Notes: generated by a model not told the origin, from the letters alone. A stretch of DNA of 64,000 nt from Cryptomeria japonica (GCF_030272615.1 NC_081406.1:192845891-192909890); one strand, 5' to 3'; positions 47,052 to 59,820 are shown, counted from the stretch's first letter. Numbers and translations: made by a program.

Positions 47052-48693
47052 TGTGATGGCGAAAATGGGATTGGGTAGTTTAGGACCTAACCCCACTTCC
47101 CTCCATACATTAGAATATGAAAGAGCTTAAGGAGATTATTCACTTTGGCTTCCTCTTATGAAAGAGAGTCAAGAAATATCTTTAAGGTTTCTATTCCTTT
47201 ATTGTTGTGAGGGGAAATGAGCTAGATGTAGCGAATGATAAAGTAAGCTAGAGAAATGAATGAAAATGACTATATAAACTGCAATAACAAAAAGATACAT
47301 AACTAAAATTGAGACATAAATTATAGAACCAGTAATGAAACTTAGATGTGCCCCTGTAGCAAAAAATTGAGCCTGATTGAGCCTGATTGAGCCAGACTAG
47401 GGCATTGGGTGCCTTGGTCCTAGTTACCGTGTTGAGTTGCAAATCTGGGAACTGGAAACTGTAGACCTGGGAAGCCAAACTACCAAAATCTGCTAGAAAG
47501 TGTAGAGGAACAAGGTGTTGGCACCCCGATCCCAGGGATCTAGGGCATTCTTCTAGATCCAGGCCTGTGATTGTGAACTCTGGTTTCTCAGAAGATCCCA
47601 GCTCCATGAGATTTTTGTACCTACACTTGCAACTTGAAAAATGGTGTTTTGGTGGCTGTATAGGGTTTTGCCTTAGTCAAACCCCTTGTTTTGGTGATTT
47701 CCACATCCACAAATAGCGAATGTAACATTGAAAAGTGTGTGTGCTCTAGAATCTCATGTGTTTGTAAGATCCTAATGAGCTAGAATGCAAAACTAGGATT
47801 ATACCCTACGCTTGAAGTAAAACCCTAAATGAGCATAATGTAAATGTAAATTCTTCAAATCACAAATGTAAGATGGATCTAAAGAAATAATGTAAATCTA
47901 AAAAACAAGTGATGTGAAACTCACATAGAGATATGAAAATAACATGAAACCATACCAAACCCTAAGGGAGAGGTACAAGCCAATCAACAGTTGGTGATCT
48001 CCATGCTATTCTTCAATAACTCCAAAGCTTCAATTGATGATGAAAATGGTTGATGAAGACTTGATGAATGCTTGATTTGTTGATTGTAGACTCCACATAA
48101 ACCTGCATTTTCACTTCAATATCAATTGCTAATAGATGGATCCTTCAAATGAGGAAAGGAAAGGTAATATATATGAAACCCTAACTTTATTTTTGATCAT
48201 AGGCCGGCCTAGAACTGGTGTATTTTCGCACAAAGAAGGATTTAAACATTATAATACTGCCAAAACATGATCCTGAAATTCATTTAGAAAAAAATGGGAC
48301 CATGGTGCCGCACTATGGTCCAACCGACTTTTTTTTCTGAATTTTTAGGGATGCAAGGTTTTGTGATTACAAAGCTAAATCCTAGATCGGTGCAACAATC
48401 CAAGGTGTTTAGATATGGAAATTTGAGCCTTGAATGTCAAAATAGGACCTTATCGGGATTTAATTAATTAATTGATTGAAGAATATAAAATAAAAAGGAT
48501 CACACTTAGGGTTAAGGGCCCAATTTCATAACGTGTGGAATGATTTAAGAGAGAAATTTAGGTTTAATTAAATTAATAATTAAATGCCTACAAGAATTAT
48601 TTAAAATACAAAATGCAACACACTAAGGCATGTGCTAACCTAAGAGTGGAATTGCACAACCCTAATTAAGGGTATACAATTTATGATGCTACA
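47052..48693 (-). mobile_element. B: solo LTR of the element A family (1642 bp)
   Basis: It starts TGTGATGGCGAAAATGG, comparable with A's TGTGTGGGGGAAAAAG, and ends ATACAATTTATGATGCTACA like A's LTR end. Shared blocks include TTTCTATTCCTTTATTGTTGTGA, the TATAGGGTTTTGCCTTAGTCAAACCCC block and a GGACCAT...ATGGTCC hairpin (48297-48321). It is flanked by CTATT and CCATT, a 5-bp duplication with one transition, and LINE sequence continues on both sides. The internal region was lost by LTR recombination. Confidence 0.82.
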
Positions 48694-50030
48694 CCATTAT
48701 TCTTCCCCTTACACCATTCTCACAATCCATTTAGGTACTAAGCAAATTCCCCATGTCTTTGTATCCAGTAGACCCAATCTACCTTTACATTTAGGTTGAA
48801 TATAATGTAACCAAGAAGTTGTTCTAAAACCTTTTTTTCCATTCAATTTGTCCATAAAAATTGACGAATGATTTTATTTAGGTCCTCATAACCATTTTTA
48901 GAAGGCATCTAATAAGATGAGTAGTGAATGTCATGGGCAAAAGGTATCTTGTTAAGTTCCACTTATATTTTTTTCGTAAATGATAGAAATTTGTTTCTCA
49001 CAAGTAAATAATTTATTTTTAAATTGGTTAAGAACTAGTTTGAACATGTCATATAGATTGACTTCTAGTCCAACAAGGATGCCTGGGTACTGTGTGATCT
49101 TCCCATGTTTAATTTGTTTCCATTCCTTAGAATCCATTGATGAATTGGATCTGTTTAGATCACAAATAATTTATTCTTATTGTGAGTTGATTTCGATCCT
49201 AAGATAGAGCGATATAAATTAAAGACCTCCAAACCATTATGGATTCCAGATTTAAAATTTTGAATGAATAGCATCAACAAAGTGATAGTTCAAAACAACT
49301 ACATTGATAGGAATAGGTACATAGTCTTTAATCAAATTCACTTGGTTATATTTTGTAGCACATAACCCAAAGCATTGGTAGCTAAAATAGACTAAAATGG
49401 TGATAGAGGAAAGCCTTGTCTAATTGAATGCTATAGATAGAAAGCTTTAGTCCAATAATTACTGATCACCAATTGAGCATTAACATCTTTAAATAGCATT
49501 TGAACATTCTTGCATAATTGGGGCCAAACCCCAAACATTGCAACATTTTAATAATAAAACTCCATATCATTCTATCATTTTATTAAAATCTAATTTCACT
49601 AGTTGCAAAGTATTTTGATTTGATTGCTAAGCACATTCACTAGTTTTCCATGCCAAAATTAAGTTATCCAAAATGTATCTTCCACTAAGGAACTCAGTTG
49701 GTTTAGGTCAAACAATCCTTTTGGCCAAAGATTTGATTCTTGTAGCTAATGTTTTAACAATTATTTTATAAGAAGTATTAAGAAGGGTGGCAATGCACCA
49801 TCTAGATATAGGATCTATATTTTTCCCTTTTAGGAGCATTTTGATAAGGCCTTTATTGATATCAACCTATAACAAAACATGTTCCAAAGATAAGGTAAAC
49901 CATGAAAAAAAATTCCTTAACAATCCATCAAGTCTTGGAATTTTGTTAGGGGCCAAAGCAAAAACAACAAATTTCAAATCTTCTATTAGAAATCTCTATA
50001 TGAATAAATCGTATATATATTCTTGATCCA
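48694..50030 (-). pseudogene. LINE (L1-like) reverse transcriptase region, decayed
   Basis: Minus-strand translation in shifting frames gives FVVFALAPNKIPRLDGL (RT start) near 49970, then ISRWCIATLLNTSYKIIVKTLATRIK (49800), then GRYILDNLILAWK, a degenerate HFVDA at the catalytic loop, HGKITQYPGILVGLEVN (49100) and RLGLLDTKTWGICLVPKWI (48760). This is the order of plant L1 ORF2. The 5' half (endonuclease) is missing beyond about 50030. The element continues at 47051 and at 28375. Confidence 0.78.
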
Positions 50031-50696
50031 CCTTTTTTGGTATGAAATTGTGAGACTTCATGTTCTATGATCTTTGTTTATTCTTTTTTTTTTTTTTTAT
50101 ACTAACTTTATCTTGATGTTTTTCATGTGTTTCTATGATTAGACATTACATAGGAGTTTGTGGATGCTAATTTATTTTTTATACATTGATTATGTTTTAT
50201 GCTTATATGTCTTGTTTTCATTATCATGAGATTCTTGATTATATGATTGATTTTGATTGATTATTGGTAGTGGGAGTTATATTATGTTATCATATAATTA
50301 ACTTATGTAAAATTGCAAGTAGATGTTTCAAGATGATATTCAATAAGCTAAATGTTCTATTGTGATGGTTTATCTATTTATATAGTGTCTATGTGATTTA
50401 ATAGATGATTATTGTAGATAAGATTCTTTTGGAATTGATAATCATTTCAAAATATTATTATGATATATATTAGATGTTCCAATTATTATTATTATTACGT
50501 CAATGGTATATAACACTTTTTGTTGAGTGAGTAGGTATAATTTTCCAACGGTTTGAGGGGATCACATATCCAGATATTTTGTGTGGTATAATGCATTGTC
50601 ACATTGTTGATTTTGTGTAAGTCATTAGTTTTTGTTGTCATGTAAATTTGTTATAGTTATTTTTTAAAGTTAATGATGTTTTATGTGTGTGAAATT
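50031..50696. other. AT-rich spacer
   Basis: I see no gene. A T13 run lies near 50087. The LINE similarity fades here. Confidence 0.4.
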
Positions 50697-52500
50697 TATT
50701 GGTGTAAATAGTGACTTTATCAAATTAGTTAGCTATTAGCATACCTAGAGATAGTCCTATTCACATTACATATTATCTAATTAGGGACTTCTAGCATTTT
50801 GTCTCACTTCTTTTAGTTGAGACACTTATCCTCACTTACTGAGACATCTTACATAAACCTTTACCATCTTGTTAACATCTTACATAAACCTTTACCATCT
50901 TGTTAGCATCTTACATAAACCTTTACCATCTTGTTAACATTTGCTTTAACTATTAGTATCTATAAAATTAACAATTAGTTGATAAAAGAGCTTGTAAGTG
51001 TGAAGGTTTTTCATTCTTTGCCAAATGCTTGTAAAAGAGGAGCTTTCTTCATTTTGTCATAATTTTTAATCAGAGGTAAAATTTGACAAATTCATAGTCA
51101 ACAAAAAGTATATTTTGTGTCGATTTCAACAAGTACTTAGAGGTATAGGTTTTTGATCTCATCTTAAAGCATTTTTTTTGTATTGGTGCACATGTAATTA
51201 AAAATAGGTCATTTTATAAGAAATTAATTGTCAAATAACTTTTAAATGGTAGCTCAAAATTAAGCACTATTTTTTGCACAAGTTAATGTTTTAACATTCC
51301 CTACACAATTGAACTTGATGCATAGTTAAAAGCACTAAGTTACAAAGTGCCAAAGATTTGGGGGCTCACCTAATATTGAATCAATGGGGGGTGTCTTGAG
51401 TCATGCCTATGAGAACTTCCGTGAAGTTGTGTCTTTGATCACTTCTACACCTTCTCATCATCATCATCATCACATGGAGATGAAAATTGTTGTCCTATGA
51501 CATGCATTTCAATCTCATCACTTTTTGTTAGATAAGAATCTAGAAATGCTTCACAAAAAGCCTAAGTGATTCCTTACAACAAGTTATTCATTCTAGTTTT
51601 TAACAATGTGGGTCTGGAAACTAGTATGATGACATTAATTATTTGGATCATGTGCAAACATTAAAGACATCCATATCACTCCCTACATATCCAGAATGAG
51701 AAGTAATCTTACACACATTGTGGTGTTGTTTAGCGAGTGTGGATCATCTACAACATCTAGTGTCCAGTACCTACCAACACTACATGCATCACATTATTGG
51801 GGGGTTGCATAGTTTCTCATATATCTATTAAGAGGATAACATTCATTGTGCATATTGCATAGAAGTAGTCCTTGTGAGTCCTGATCAGTCCTTTGATAAT
51901 CTATCATTTTCACTTTTACATTCATTATTCTATGATTTCTCTTTTGGAGAGGAGCTTTCTTCCCATTGGTTTTTCTCTTGTAGTCCTCTCTGTGAGATTT
52001 TTATATGAGTACCTAACATGGCCTAGTAGTTGGAACTCATCATCATGCCAGAATTACTACCTAAGTTACATTTAAGGAGGGATGTTGGCATATATAGTGA
52101 CTTTATAAACTAGGTATCTATTAACATACCTAGAGATAGTCCTATTCACATTACTTAAGTCTTCACTTAGGGACTTTTAGCATTTTTTCTCACATCATGT
52201 GGTTGAAACATTTGTCCTTAATTAGTGGGACACCTTTTGCATTTACATTAGCCACTTGCTCACACACTTGTCAAGTGTTCTCACAAGTGTCCCAAATTTT
52301 GAGGGGTAGTCAGTTACTGTTGCCTACCAAGTCTCATTTTTCTTTCTTTCCTATTATGCAAGGCTCTATTTAAATTTTACATAACTCTTTGATATTATTC
52401 ATTTAGTCTTTGTGCGCTCATGATTTTTGGAAGTTTGGTGTTTGATTGTTGATCTTGGCCAATCACAACAAATTAAGTTTATTTGTACCTAAAATGTTAA
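50697..52500 (+). mobile_element. Possible decayed LTR element with short internal region
   Basis: A segment of at least 110 bp starting at 50697 (TATTGGTGTAAATAGTGAC) recurs at 52083 (TGTTGGCATATATAGTGAC), both running through CATACCTAGAGATAGTCCTATTCACATTAC. The second copy follows a purine-rich TTAAGGAGGGA, as a 3' LTR would. Similarity fades after about 200 bp. No RT or integrase is seen in the 1.3 kb between them. I could not define the right border or a target duplication. Confidence 0.4.
50845..50937. repeat. 31-bp tandem repeat, three copies
   Basis: Units start at 50845, 50876 and 50907 with core CATCTTACATAAACCTTTAC. They are identical except one A/G change. They lie inside the left LTR-like repeat. 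Confidence 0.93.
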
Positions 52501-52529
52501 GAGGTGATAGATAAGGGTGTTAAGGGTTT

Positions 52530-53229
52530 TGTAATGGTGGTAATAATTAGGGTTTCACAAATTAAGATAATAAAACCATTAATTTTACCTTAGGGACTAC
52601 TACATTAAAAGAGGGGTGAATCCTATAGATCTAGCCATAATTCAACTAGAAAAAGGGCTGAAATTTTGATTAGATTCAGTGGTTTCTGTTTGCCACCCAC
52701 TTTTAGTTGAAATTTTGGATGTGAGTTGTGAAATTAGGGTAAAACAATGGGTAATTGAATTAAATTGATGAAAACAAAATGCTACAGATATCCAACAAAG
52801 CCACCAATTAGAATTTGGGCAAAATAAGAGAATCAAAACCCATTCCTAGAACTTTTGGCTAATTGTTCAGGATTGGGTAGTACAAATTCACCTTGGTCAT
52901 CCGACTTTCACTTTGTCAAGAGCTAAACCAATTCATTGTCATCAACTCGATTGGGATTTTTAAAAACACCTCCTAAGTCAATTCCCTGCACACAAAAAGA
53001 GAAGAAAAATATTGTGGATATGGGTTTTCCTTAAGTCAAACCCCAATTTAGAAATTAGCTTGAATTGAGTAATGTAAATACTTAAGTGAATGCTAGGAGA
53101 TATACCTCATATCTAAATCAGGCCAAAACAAGGCCAAAATAGGCCTAAGGGGAATGAAAATGGGACATGCTAAAGTAGGAGAACAAACATGAGGTATAAA
53201 TTACACTGGTTGTAATTTACGATGCTACA
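52530..53229 (-). repeat. Element C 3' LTR with internal deletion (700 bp)
   Basis: It matches the right LTR up to AATGCTAGGAGATATACCTCA (about 53110) and again from GGCCAAAATAGGCC (about 53133) to the end. The intervening 530 bp, including the GGACCATGG hairpin block, is missing. Confidence 0.88.
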
Positions 53230-53246
53230 TTTAGTCCCCACTTTAA
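53230..53246 (-). promoter_or_regulatory. Polypurine tract of element C
   Basis: On the minus strand AAAGTGGGGACTAAA precedes the 3' LTR, almost identical to that of element A. Confidence 0.8.
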
Positions 53247-54790
53247 TGAGAGTATGAGCCTTTGCAAATAGTCGTAGTAAAGTAGAAATATGAGAGAGAA
53301 AAGAAACAAGGAGTGATATCACAAGGAGATAAGACATTGCTAATTTCAAGGAACCAAGCCCCCAATCTTAGGATCTTATCTCACACAATCATATGCCAGG
53401 ACACACAAACAAGACAAAGATAAAAATCCAAACAAACACGAAAAAAATACAAAATACACACGACACAAAGGGGATAGTACTGAAAAACAAAAAGGCTCCA
53501 AGTCAAATAGTTGAAGAGACCTTGATAATCAAAATGTCCTGGCCACTAATATCATTCTTAGAATTCTATCACAAGAACACAAGTGCTCACATGAAAAGAG
53601 TGAGAGCATGCATCAAGCGATGAACCATGATCCACAAATAGAAAATCTATGAGCCCATGGGGAGGAGAAAAGAGAGAACTGGGATTCCACAAGCTAACAC
53701 AATGTGATATGCTAGGTGATCCATGAGAAGAAGAGTAGGAGAGCACGTGAAATCAATAGGCTAGCAAGTTGTGTTATGCTAGGTGACCCACGAGAACATG
53801 AATACTCACGAGACAACAAGTTGTGTTATGTTGTGTAATTCATGTAAAGAAGGAGAGTTTGAATATTATAGCAAGTTTTTTTATGCTAGCTCCACTCACT
53901 TGAAAAAGGAAGAGCTGAATGGAAAAGTGGATCAGAGAAATCAATGCCCCCAAGCATAGGAACAAATAGAAGGATTACACAAGTTCCAGAGAGAGATTAT
54001 AGATAAAAGATGTATCACTTGAAGCAAAGAAAATATCTCCAGCAAGGAACACACATGCACTCACATGAAGGAAGATTCAATGTGAGAAAAGACATCGATA
54101 TGCAAAATACCACTCAAAAGAAGAGGCAATCTTCAGAAGGAGAGAGGAATTGAATATACTATCCTAGCCCCCCAAATGAGGAGACGGGGATGAATTATGT
54201 TGCTATCCAAATATCATTAAAAATGAAGATGCATCACCACACATGAAAAATATCCCACAATAAGGTTAAACTACTAGTGGCATAGGGTGAGGAGCAACAT
54301 AATAAGGTGAATGGAGTACTAAGGCACTACCTCTTGACCAATAAAAACTACATGATTAGTTGTAAGAGTTATGCAAGCTAGATCATATTCATCTTGAACA
54401 AATTATTTAAAAGATTTACAATTTCCAAGAGAATAAGAATAAGAACAATGAAAAAGACAATACTCATCACCTTATTTACTCTTATTGTTATATCTTATGA
54501 AAGGAAAAATAACATTCTTATCATACTTCAATCTCCAAAAGATTCTTGTAGCTAATTTGTCTTGATTGTTAGTAGGGGTAGGTATTGTCTCTTGAGATGT
54601 AGGGCAAGGTATGCTAGTAGAAGGAGAAGGATTATTTTCTATTATTTTGAGAGTTCCATCATCAATGAGTAGACTTGTATTTCTTTTTGAAAATTAGGAC
54701 ATTCATTTGTATGATGATCATTAGTTTGATGATATGTGCCTAAAGGATTATCTGAGGAAGAAGCATATTTATATGGATGATAGAGTTTAT
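53247..54790 (-). other. Element C non-coding 3' region
   Basis: It shares with element A the purine-rich text and repeated GCTAGGTGATCCATGAGAA-type motifs (53711, 53777, weaker at 53838). No coding sequence is recognised. Confidence 0.55.
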
Positions 54791-54793
54791 GTT

Positions 54794-55225
54794 TTACAAA
54801 ATATACTCCTTAAGCCTTTGAACTTTAAGGAGATCATTTGTAGGTGAATTATGAGGATGGCCTATGCCTTTTGTACTAGCTTGTGAAGGAGGGTTTATAT
54901 GGACTTTAATTCCTTGTTCATATTTTCTAAGTCCATGTCCATTATAACCTTGTTTTGAGGTTATATTATAACCACTCCTATAAAAATATTTCAATTGTTA
55001 AGAAGAAGGACCATTAGCATGAATTTATTTATAATTTGTAGTGTAAGGGAACATAGAGGAATCAAAGGGATAAGTAGATAAGGAAGGGATATCCTTTATA
55101 GGGGGACTCTCCTTTCTATCATCATTCATGTCCTCTTTGCTAGGTTGGGATGGAGGGTCCTTATCATCTAAAGCTTCATATTTTCTTAATTTTATGTGAG
55201 GAGCTAGGTCATGAATAAAATGCAT
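54794..55225 (-). pseudogene. Element C ORF fragment with G-patch-like end
   Basis: Two open segments in one frame (55225-55025 and 54994-54794), separated by a stop after YTTNYK and another shortly after. The first has DDKDPPSQPSKEDMNDD, close to the element D protein (LDDENTSPQSSKVDINND). The second has SKQGYNGHGLRKYEQGIKVH, a G-patch also seen in A and D. The N-terminal part and protease are not found upstream. Confidence 0.7.
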
Positions 55226-55981
55226 AACACCATCTTGTCAACAAATATTTTTATGATTGAGATAAGCTCTACACGAATAACGAAGATCTAAAGAGATTGA
55301 TACACCCACCTTTTGATCTTGGTCCCCTTACACTAGAATATGTATATGAGAAGATGGTGTCATGTTGCTCATCAATGCTTTCTCTCCATTAGAGAGATCA
55401 TTGATAGGAGTATTGACTCTTTCCTCATTCTCATGAGATACCCTAGGAGAGGTACAAGTGTTAGTGTTTTCAATTTCATATCTAGGATTATCATTGTCTA
55501 CGAAAGCTTCTATGTGATCTAAATATGTAATACATTTTATTAGAAATATCATCATAAAACAACATACAATGCGGATTAAATCTTTGAGAGAAGATTTACA
55601 GGTAGGAAATATCTTCGAAATTCTAAAGATGCAATATGCAAGAGTACTATAGATGGAAAGAAGTAATGTAAAGTGAAGGAAACCAATATCCAACACATTA
55701 TTTTGATACATGTAACTAAGAAACAATGTAATCATATGTGAAATAGTAAACCGATTAGATTTAGTAAATTTCATCATGAAAATACCCCAAATCAAATTTG
55801 AAAATACAAGTGAAAATTTATGCAATCCACATGTCAATTTGAGAATAATAAATTAGGGGTTTTATGAAATGAACCACTAAATTTATGTAATTTAATTGAA
55901 AATAGGATTTATGAGTACACAATTTAATGTTTAAGTGTATACAAATCATATGTGAGACCACAAAATGATAAATAAGCATGA

Positions 55982-55999
55982 CATAAGTCGTGTTCACCA
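55982..55999 (-). promoter_or_regulatory. Primer binding site of element C
   Basis: On the minus strand TGGTGAACACGACTTATG lies three bases from the 5' LTR. The first eight bases equal those of element A's site. Confidence 0.65.
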
Positions 56000-56002
56000 A
56001 AA

Positions 56003-57229
56003 TGTAATGGTGGCAATAATTAAGGTTTCACTTATTAAGACAATAAGACTACTAATTTTACCTTAGGGACCACTACATTAAAAGAGTGGTGAATCCAATA
56101 GATCTAGCCACAATTCAACTAGAAAAAAGGCTGAAATTTTGATTAGATTCACTGGTTTTGGTTTGCCACCCTCTTTTAGTTGAAATTTTCGATGTGAGTT
56201 ACAAAATTAGGGTAAAAGAATGGATAATTGAAGTGAAATAATGAAAATAGAATGATATAGATATCCAACAGAGCCGCTAACTAGAATCTGGGAAAACGAA
56301 GAGAATCAGAGCCCATTCCCAAAATTTTGAGCTGATTTTTTGGGTCTGGGTAGTACAGATTCACCTTGGTCCTCCGAGTTTCACTCCGTTGAAAGATGAA
56401 CATATTCATCATCATCAACTCTATCAAAATTCCTAAGTACAACTCTCGAGTCAATTACCTACACACAAAAAGAGAGGAAGAATATTGTGGATAGGGGTTT
56501 GCCTTAGGTCAAACTCTAATTTAGGAATTAAATTTGAATTGAATAATATAAATATTGAAGTAAATGCTAGGAGATATACCTCAAATCTGAAATGGTTGGT
56601 AGGAAGATTGATGATACTATGCTCCTTGAATGTAATAAAAGATGTTGAATGTAATGGCATCACAAACACATGAACATGAAAAACCTAATTAAACACATGC
56701 TTGCATGAAGATTGATGTAACTTTTCTCCATAATGCTTGAAGGATGAAATGTTGCCTAAGTGAATCTTTAAAAAAATTTGATGATGAATCCTTGACAGAT
56801 GCATGAATATTATGGATAGGTAATGGATGGATTCTTAGATCTAAGATAAATTGATAGAATGACGTTATATAGGGTTCCCTAAGTAAATTACAGATTAGGT
56901 TGACCTCCAATGGTCAAGTGTAGTCACGGTAACCAAATTCCATCGGGGAGGGGGGGTGCCTATCCACATTCAAATTGGGTCCACTTTAAGGGGGACCATG
57001 GTGTTTTGGGGCACCCTGGTCTAGGACCAAGGTGCTCCACACCATGGTCCTCCAAAAAAAAGACCAACTAATGGGAAATCAGTGGCATGCAGTGTCAATA
57101 GGTGACATCAAGGTTGGAGTAAAATGGGGCCAAAATGGGCCTAGGGGGAATAATAATGGGACTGACTAAAGTAGTAGCATGCACAAACACGAGTTGTAAA
57201 TTGCATCAGTTACAACTTATGATGCTACA
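56003..57229 (-). repeat. Element C 5' LTR (1227 bp)
   Basis: The complete copy. It contains a cluster of inverted GGACCATGGTG / CACCATGGTCC and GCACCCTGGTC / GGACCAAGGTGC arms (56990-57050), echoing the hairpins of A and B, and ends ACTTATGATGCTACA. Confidence 0.9.
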
Positions 57230-57638
57230 GGTTTATTAGACCATAAGGATGATTTTATTTTGTTTTTAAGGGTCCTAAAACACCTATTTTCTAAAAGTGG
57301 TGAAAATTGGAGTTGGTTGGGAAGCTAGTTGAGTGGTTGTAGGAGGGATCTTCTCCTTCCCTTTTATTTTTTTATTCTTCCTTTGTTTTGTGAGAGAGGG
57401 CCTTTTGGAAATTCTCTTAATTTTGGCATCCATTTTTAAATTCTTGGATTTGAGCAAGGTTTTGGAAAGAGATAGAGAAGGAATGTTGAGAAGAGAAAGC
57501 TTGTTACTTATCTATCAATTTCTACCATTTGTGGAAAGCATTTTTAGGTATCTTTTTCAAACTCTTGTTTATTTTTCCTTGTACTTTTTGTGAATATGGT
57601 CATTTTTTTGTTTTTGCAATATGTGTATTGTTATGATA
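57230..57638. other. Spacer between elements C and E
   Basis: No gene. Starts with the GGTTT target copy. T-rich text around 57340-57390. Confidence 0.4.
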
Positions 57639-58949
57639 TGTGTGGAAATGAGATCCTAGGCCTATGGATGTAAACTAAGATCTCAATATTTCATAGCATA
57701 GCATTAGAACACAAACAAGTTTAGCTACAGTCCTAATAGGAGATTTGAACACTTTTTGTTTATGTTCCTTTGTTGCAATGAAATTGAGATTATGGAGTGT
57801 GTATTTGAGATTTAGGCTTAATAATAGGAAAATGATGAATTTTAACAATAGCAGTAAATTATAGAATAGAAAACCAACATAGGATGTTAGATATGGAAAG
57901 ATGACACATAAAGGTACCTAGGCCTACAACCTATAGCTGAAAGTGTTGGACTAGTGTCTCAGATTCCCTAGTGTAAGGGGTGTTTGAACTAACATAAATG
58001 AAAATAAATTATAGTCAAGAGGTCTTGTATGTCTATCTCCCAAAAATTCAGCCAAAAAGTGTTAGACACATGTGTAGAGCATCCCACTATTTGTGTTTCT
58101 ACCTATTCAAATCTAGGATTGTCTATCATTGTCTACTTTGATTGTCTATAACACTCTCTACTATTGCATCTAAACAATTGTACACATGAAAACATGAAAG
58201 AATGGTTGTAATGTATAGGATCTTTCCTAATTCCAACGTCATGTTGGTGTTCCCACCTTCCCAACAACCATGTTGATGTAAAAAAGAGCTTATCCTTAGA
58301 AGGATACAGGTTAAACAAAATAATAGAAATGCTGAAATGAAATGATTACACCATAGGTATGAAACCCTCTCATGGAGTTTCACATAAAGGTGGTCATATG
58401 TAATATGATTTAGATAAGTTCTACACTTGTTAATTTAGTAACATGATAAACATAAATCACAAACATGAAATCATACTTGAATATTGTAATCTACTACTCA
58501 ATATGCTAAATACTCAGATCTATAGTACTTTCTCAATTCAATCATAACTTAGAATTTTCATATACATTGTGATTCATAGAAGATGTACTTTATATAGGGT
58601 TCATAAGGTATTCTCGATTAAAAAAACCCAACATTGAACAATCAAGTACTAGAATCGAGACCAAATTTTGAATCGTGAAGGTCAAAACTTGCTTTGTCTA
58701 CAATTTCAAGGAATTTTGGTAGGACATGTGTGTTGGGCACCTAAGTCCCACCAAAATAGGGTCTTTGAAAGGGAAACATGAGTGTCGGGGTTTGTGATGC
58801 TAGATCTATTCCTAATTTAAAAATTTGATGATCATTAAGTTGTGAGATTAATAATGACAATTTAAAGTAGGAAAATGATCTTAGAATAAGCACACTAACG
58901 TAGGTACCAAATTGTGGAGTTGTAAAGGAATACAATTCACTACACTACA
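57639..58949 (-). repeat. E: probable solo LTR related to the A family
   Basis: Starts TGTGTGGAAATGAG (A: TGTGTGGGGGAAAAAG). It contains ATGTTCCTTTGTTGCAATG, matching A's TATTCCTTTGTTGTAATTG at a similar distance. It ends with ACCAAATTGTGG...ACAATTCACTACACTACA, matching A's end. I found no target duplication (TGATA on the left, CCTTT on the right), so borders are provisional. Confidence 0.5.
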
Positions 58950-59770
58950 CCTTTTTAAAAGGAATTTGAAAATTTCATCAATATATTGTGATGTACTTTG
59001 GTTGCAAAGTTGTTGTGGTGATTTTATGTGTATTTTGTATTGTATTGAGACTTGTAATGTGCATGTTTTAATTTTGTGAAAGGAGAAAAAGTGCTATTTG
59101 TGATTTGTAAAATGTGTGTTTAAACTCCTTTGGTTATATGATCCCCTTTGCTTGGCGGTGGATTGGAACACAACCTGTGGATGCATGGAGAGCCCTTTGG
59201 CCCAAATAGTTTTTCCATCGTTGATGTTATTCTCAGGTCCAAGTATACTATAGAAGAAGTATAAAGTGAAATCACCAATCTACAACATTACAAGAAAGGC
59301 TTTCTATTGATTGATCTTCAAAAATGAGGAAAATAAAAATTTTGAAGACAAAGTGAACATTAATTACATTGAGACAAAAAGGTTTGTAATAATCTAGTTG
59401 TGAAAATCTCTTATGGGAAAATAAAGTATTGATGCGGAATTAAATATCTACTTTACATTTGTGAAAAAAATGAAAAGTATAAAATCAGAGAAGAGTATAA
59501 CATATATTAGGAAACTAAACTTAATGAAAATTAGGTTGATGTGGGTGAAATTTCTTTTGTACTAACCATAGGTTCTAGAAATTGATTTATTAAAATTGTA
59601 CGATAAATTCTTACTCATTTTATTCTAAATTTTATTTTGTATTGAAAAACATATTTTAAATTAATTTAATGAAAATTCATTCTTTAATTTATTTTTATAA
59701 ATGTAAAAGAAAGTAAAAATATATTATGAAAATACATTTTTAATGTGTAAATATTATATTACATTACACA

Positions 59771-59776
<6 letters not shown>
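58950..59776. other. AT-rich spacer
   Basis: I see nothing recognisable in this stretch. Confidence 0.4.

Positions 59777-59820
<44 letters not shown>
59777..59820. repeat. (TA)n microsatellite
   Basis: About 22 uninterrupted TA units. Confidence 0.95.

Larger units (their letters stand above)
52530..57229 (-). mobile_element. Element C: deleted non-autonomous relative of element A (4.7 kb)
   Basis: LTR copies 52530-53229 and 56003-57229 begin TGTAATGGTGG and end GATGCTACA. They are flanked by the 5-bp duplication GGTTT (52525-52529 and 57230-57234). The PPT abuts the left LTR and the PBS abuts the right LTR, so it reads on the minus strand. The left LTR lacks about 530 bp present in the right one. 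The 2.8-kb internal region holds only fragments of the A-type ORF (G-patch part) and no protease, RT or integrase. Confidence 0.9.

Noticed and set aside
46948-47130. 60-codon plus frame at the right border of F
   Set aside because: It spans the junction of LINE remnant and solo LTR B; the LINE reads on the other strand.
55328-55837. 169-codon minus frame in element C
   Set aside because: Hydrophobic AT-rich frame without similarity to A or D proteins; it lies in the degenerate leader-side internal region.
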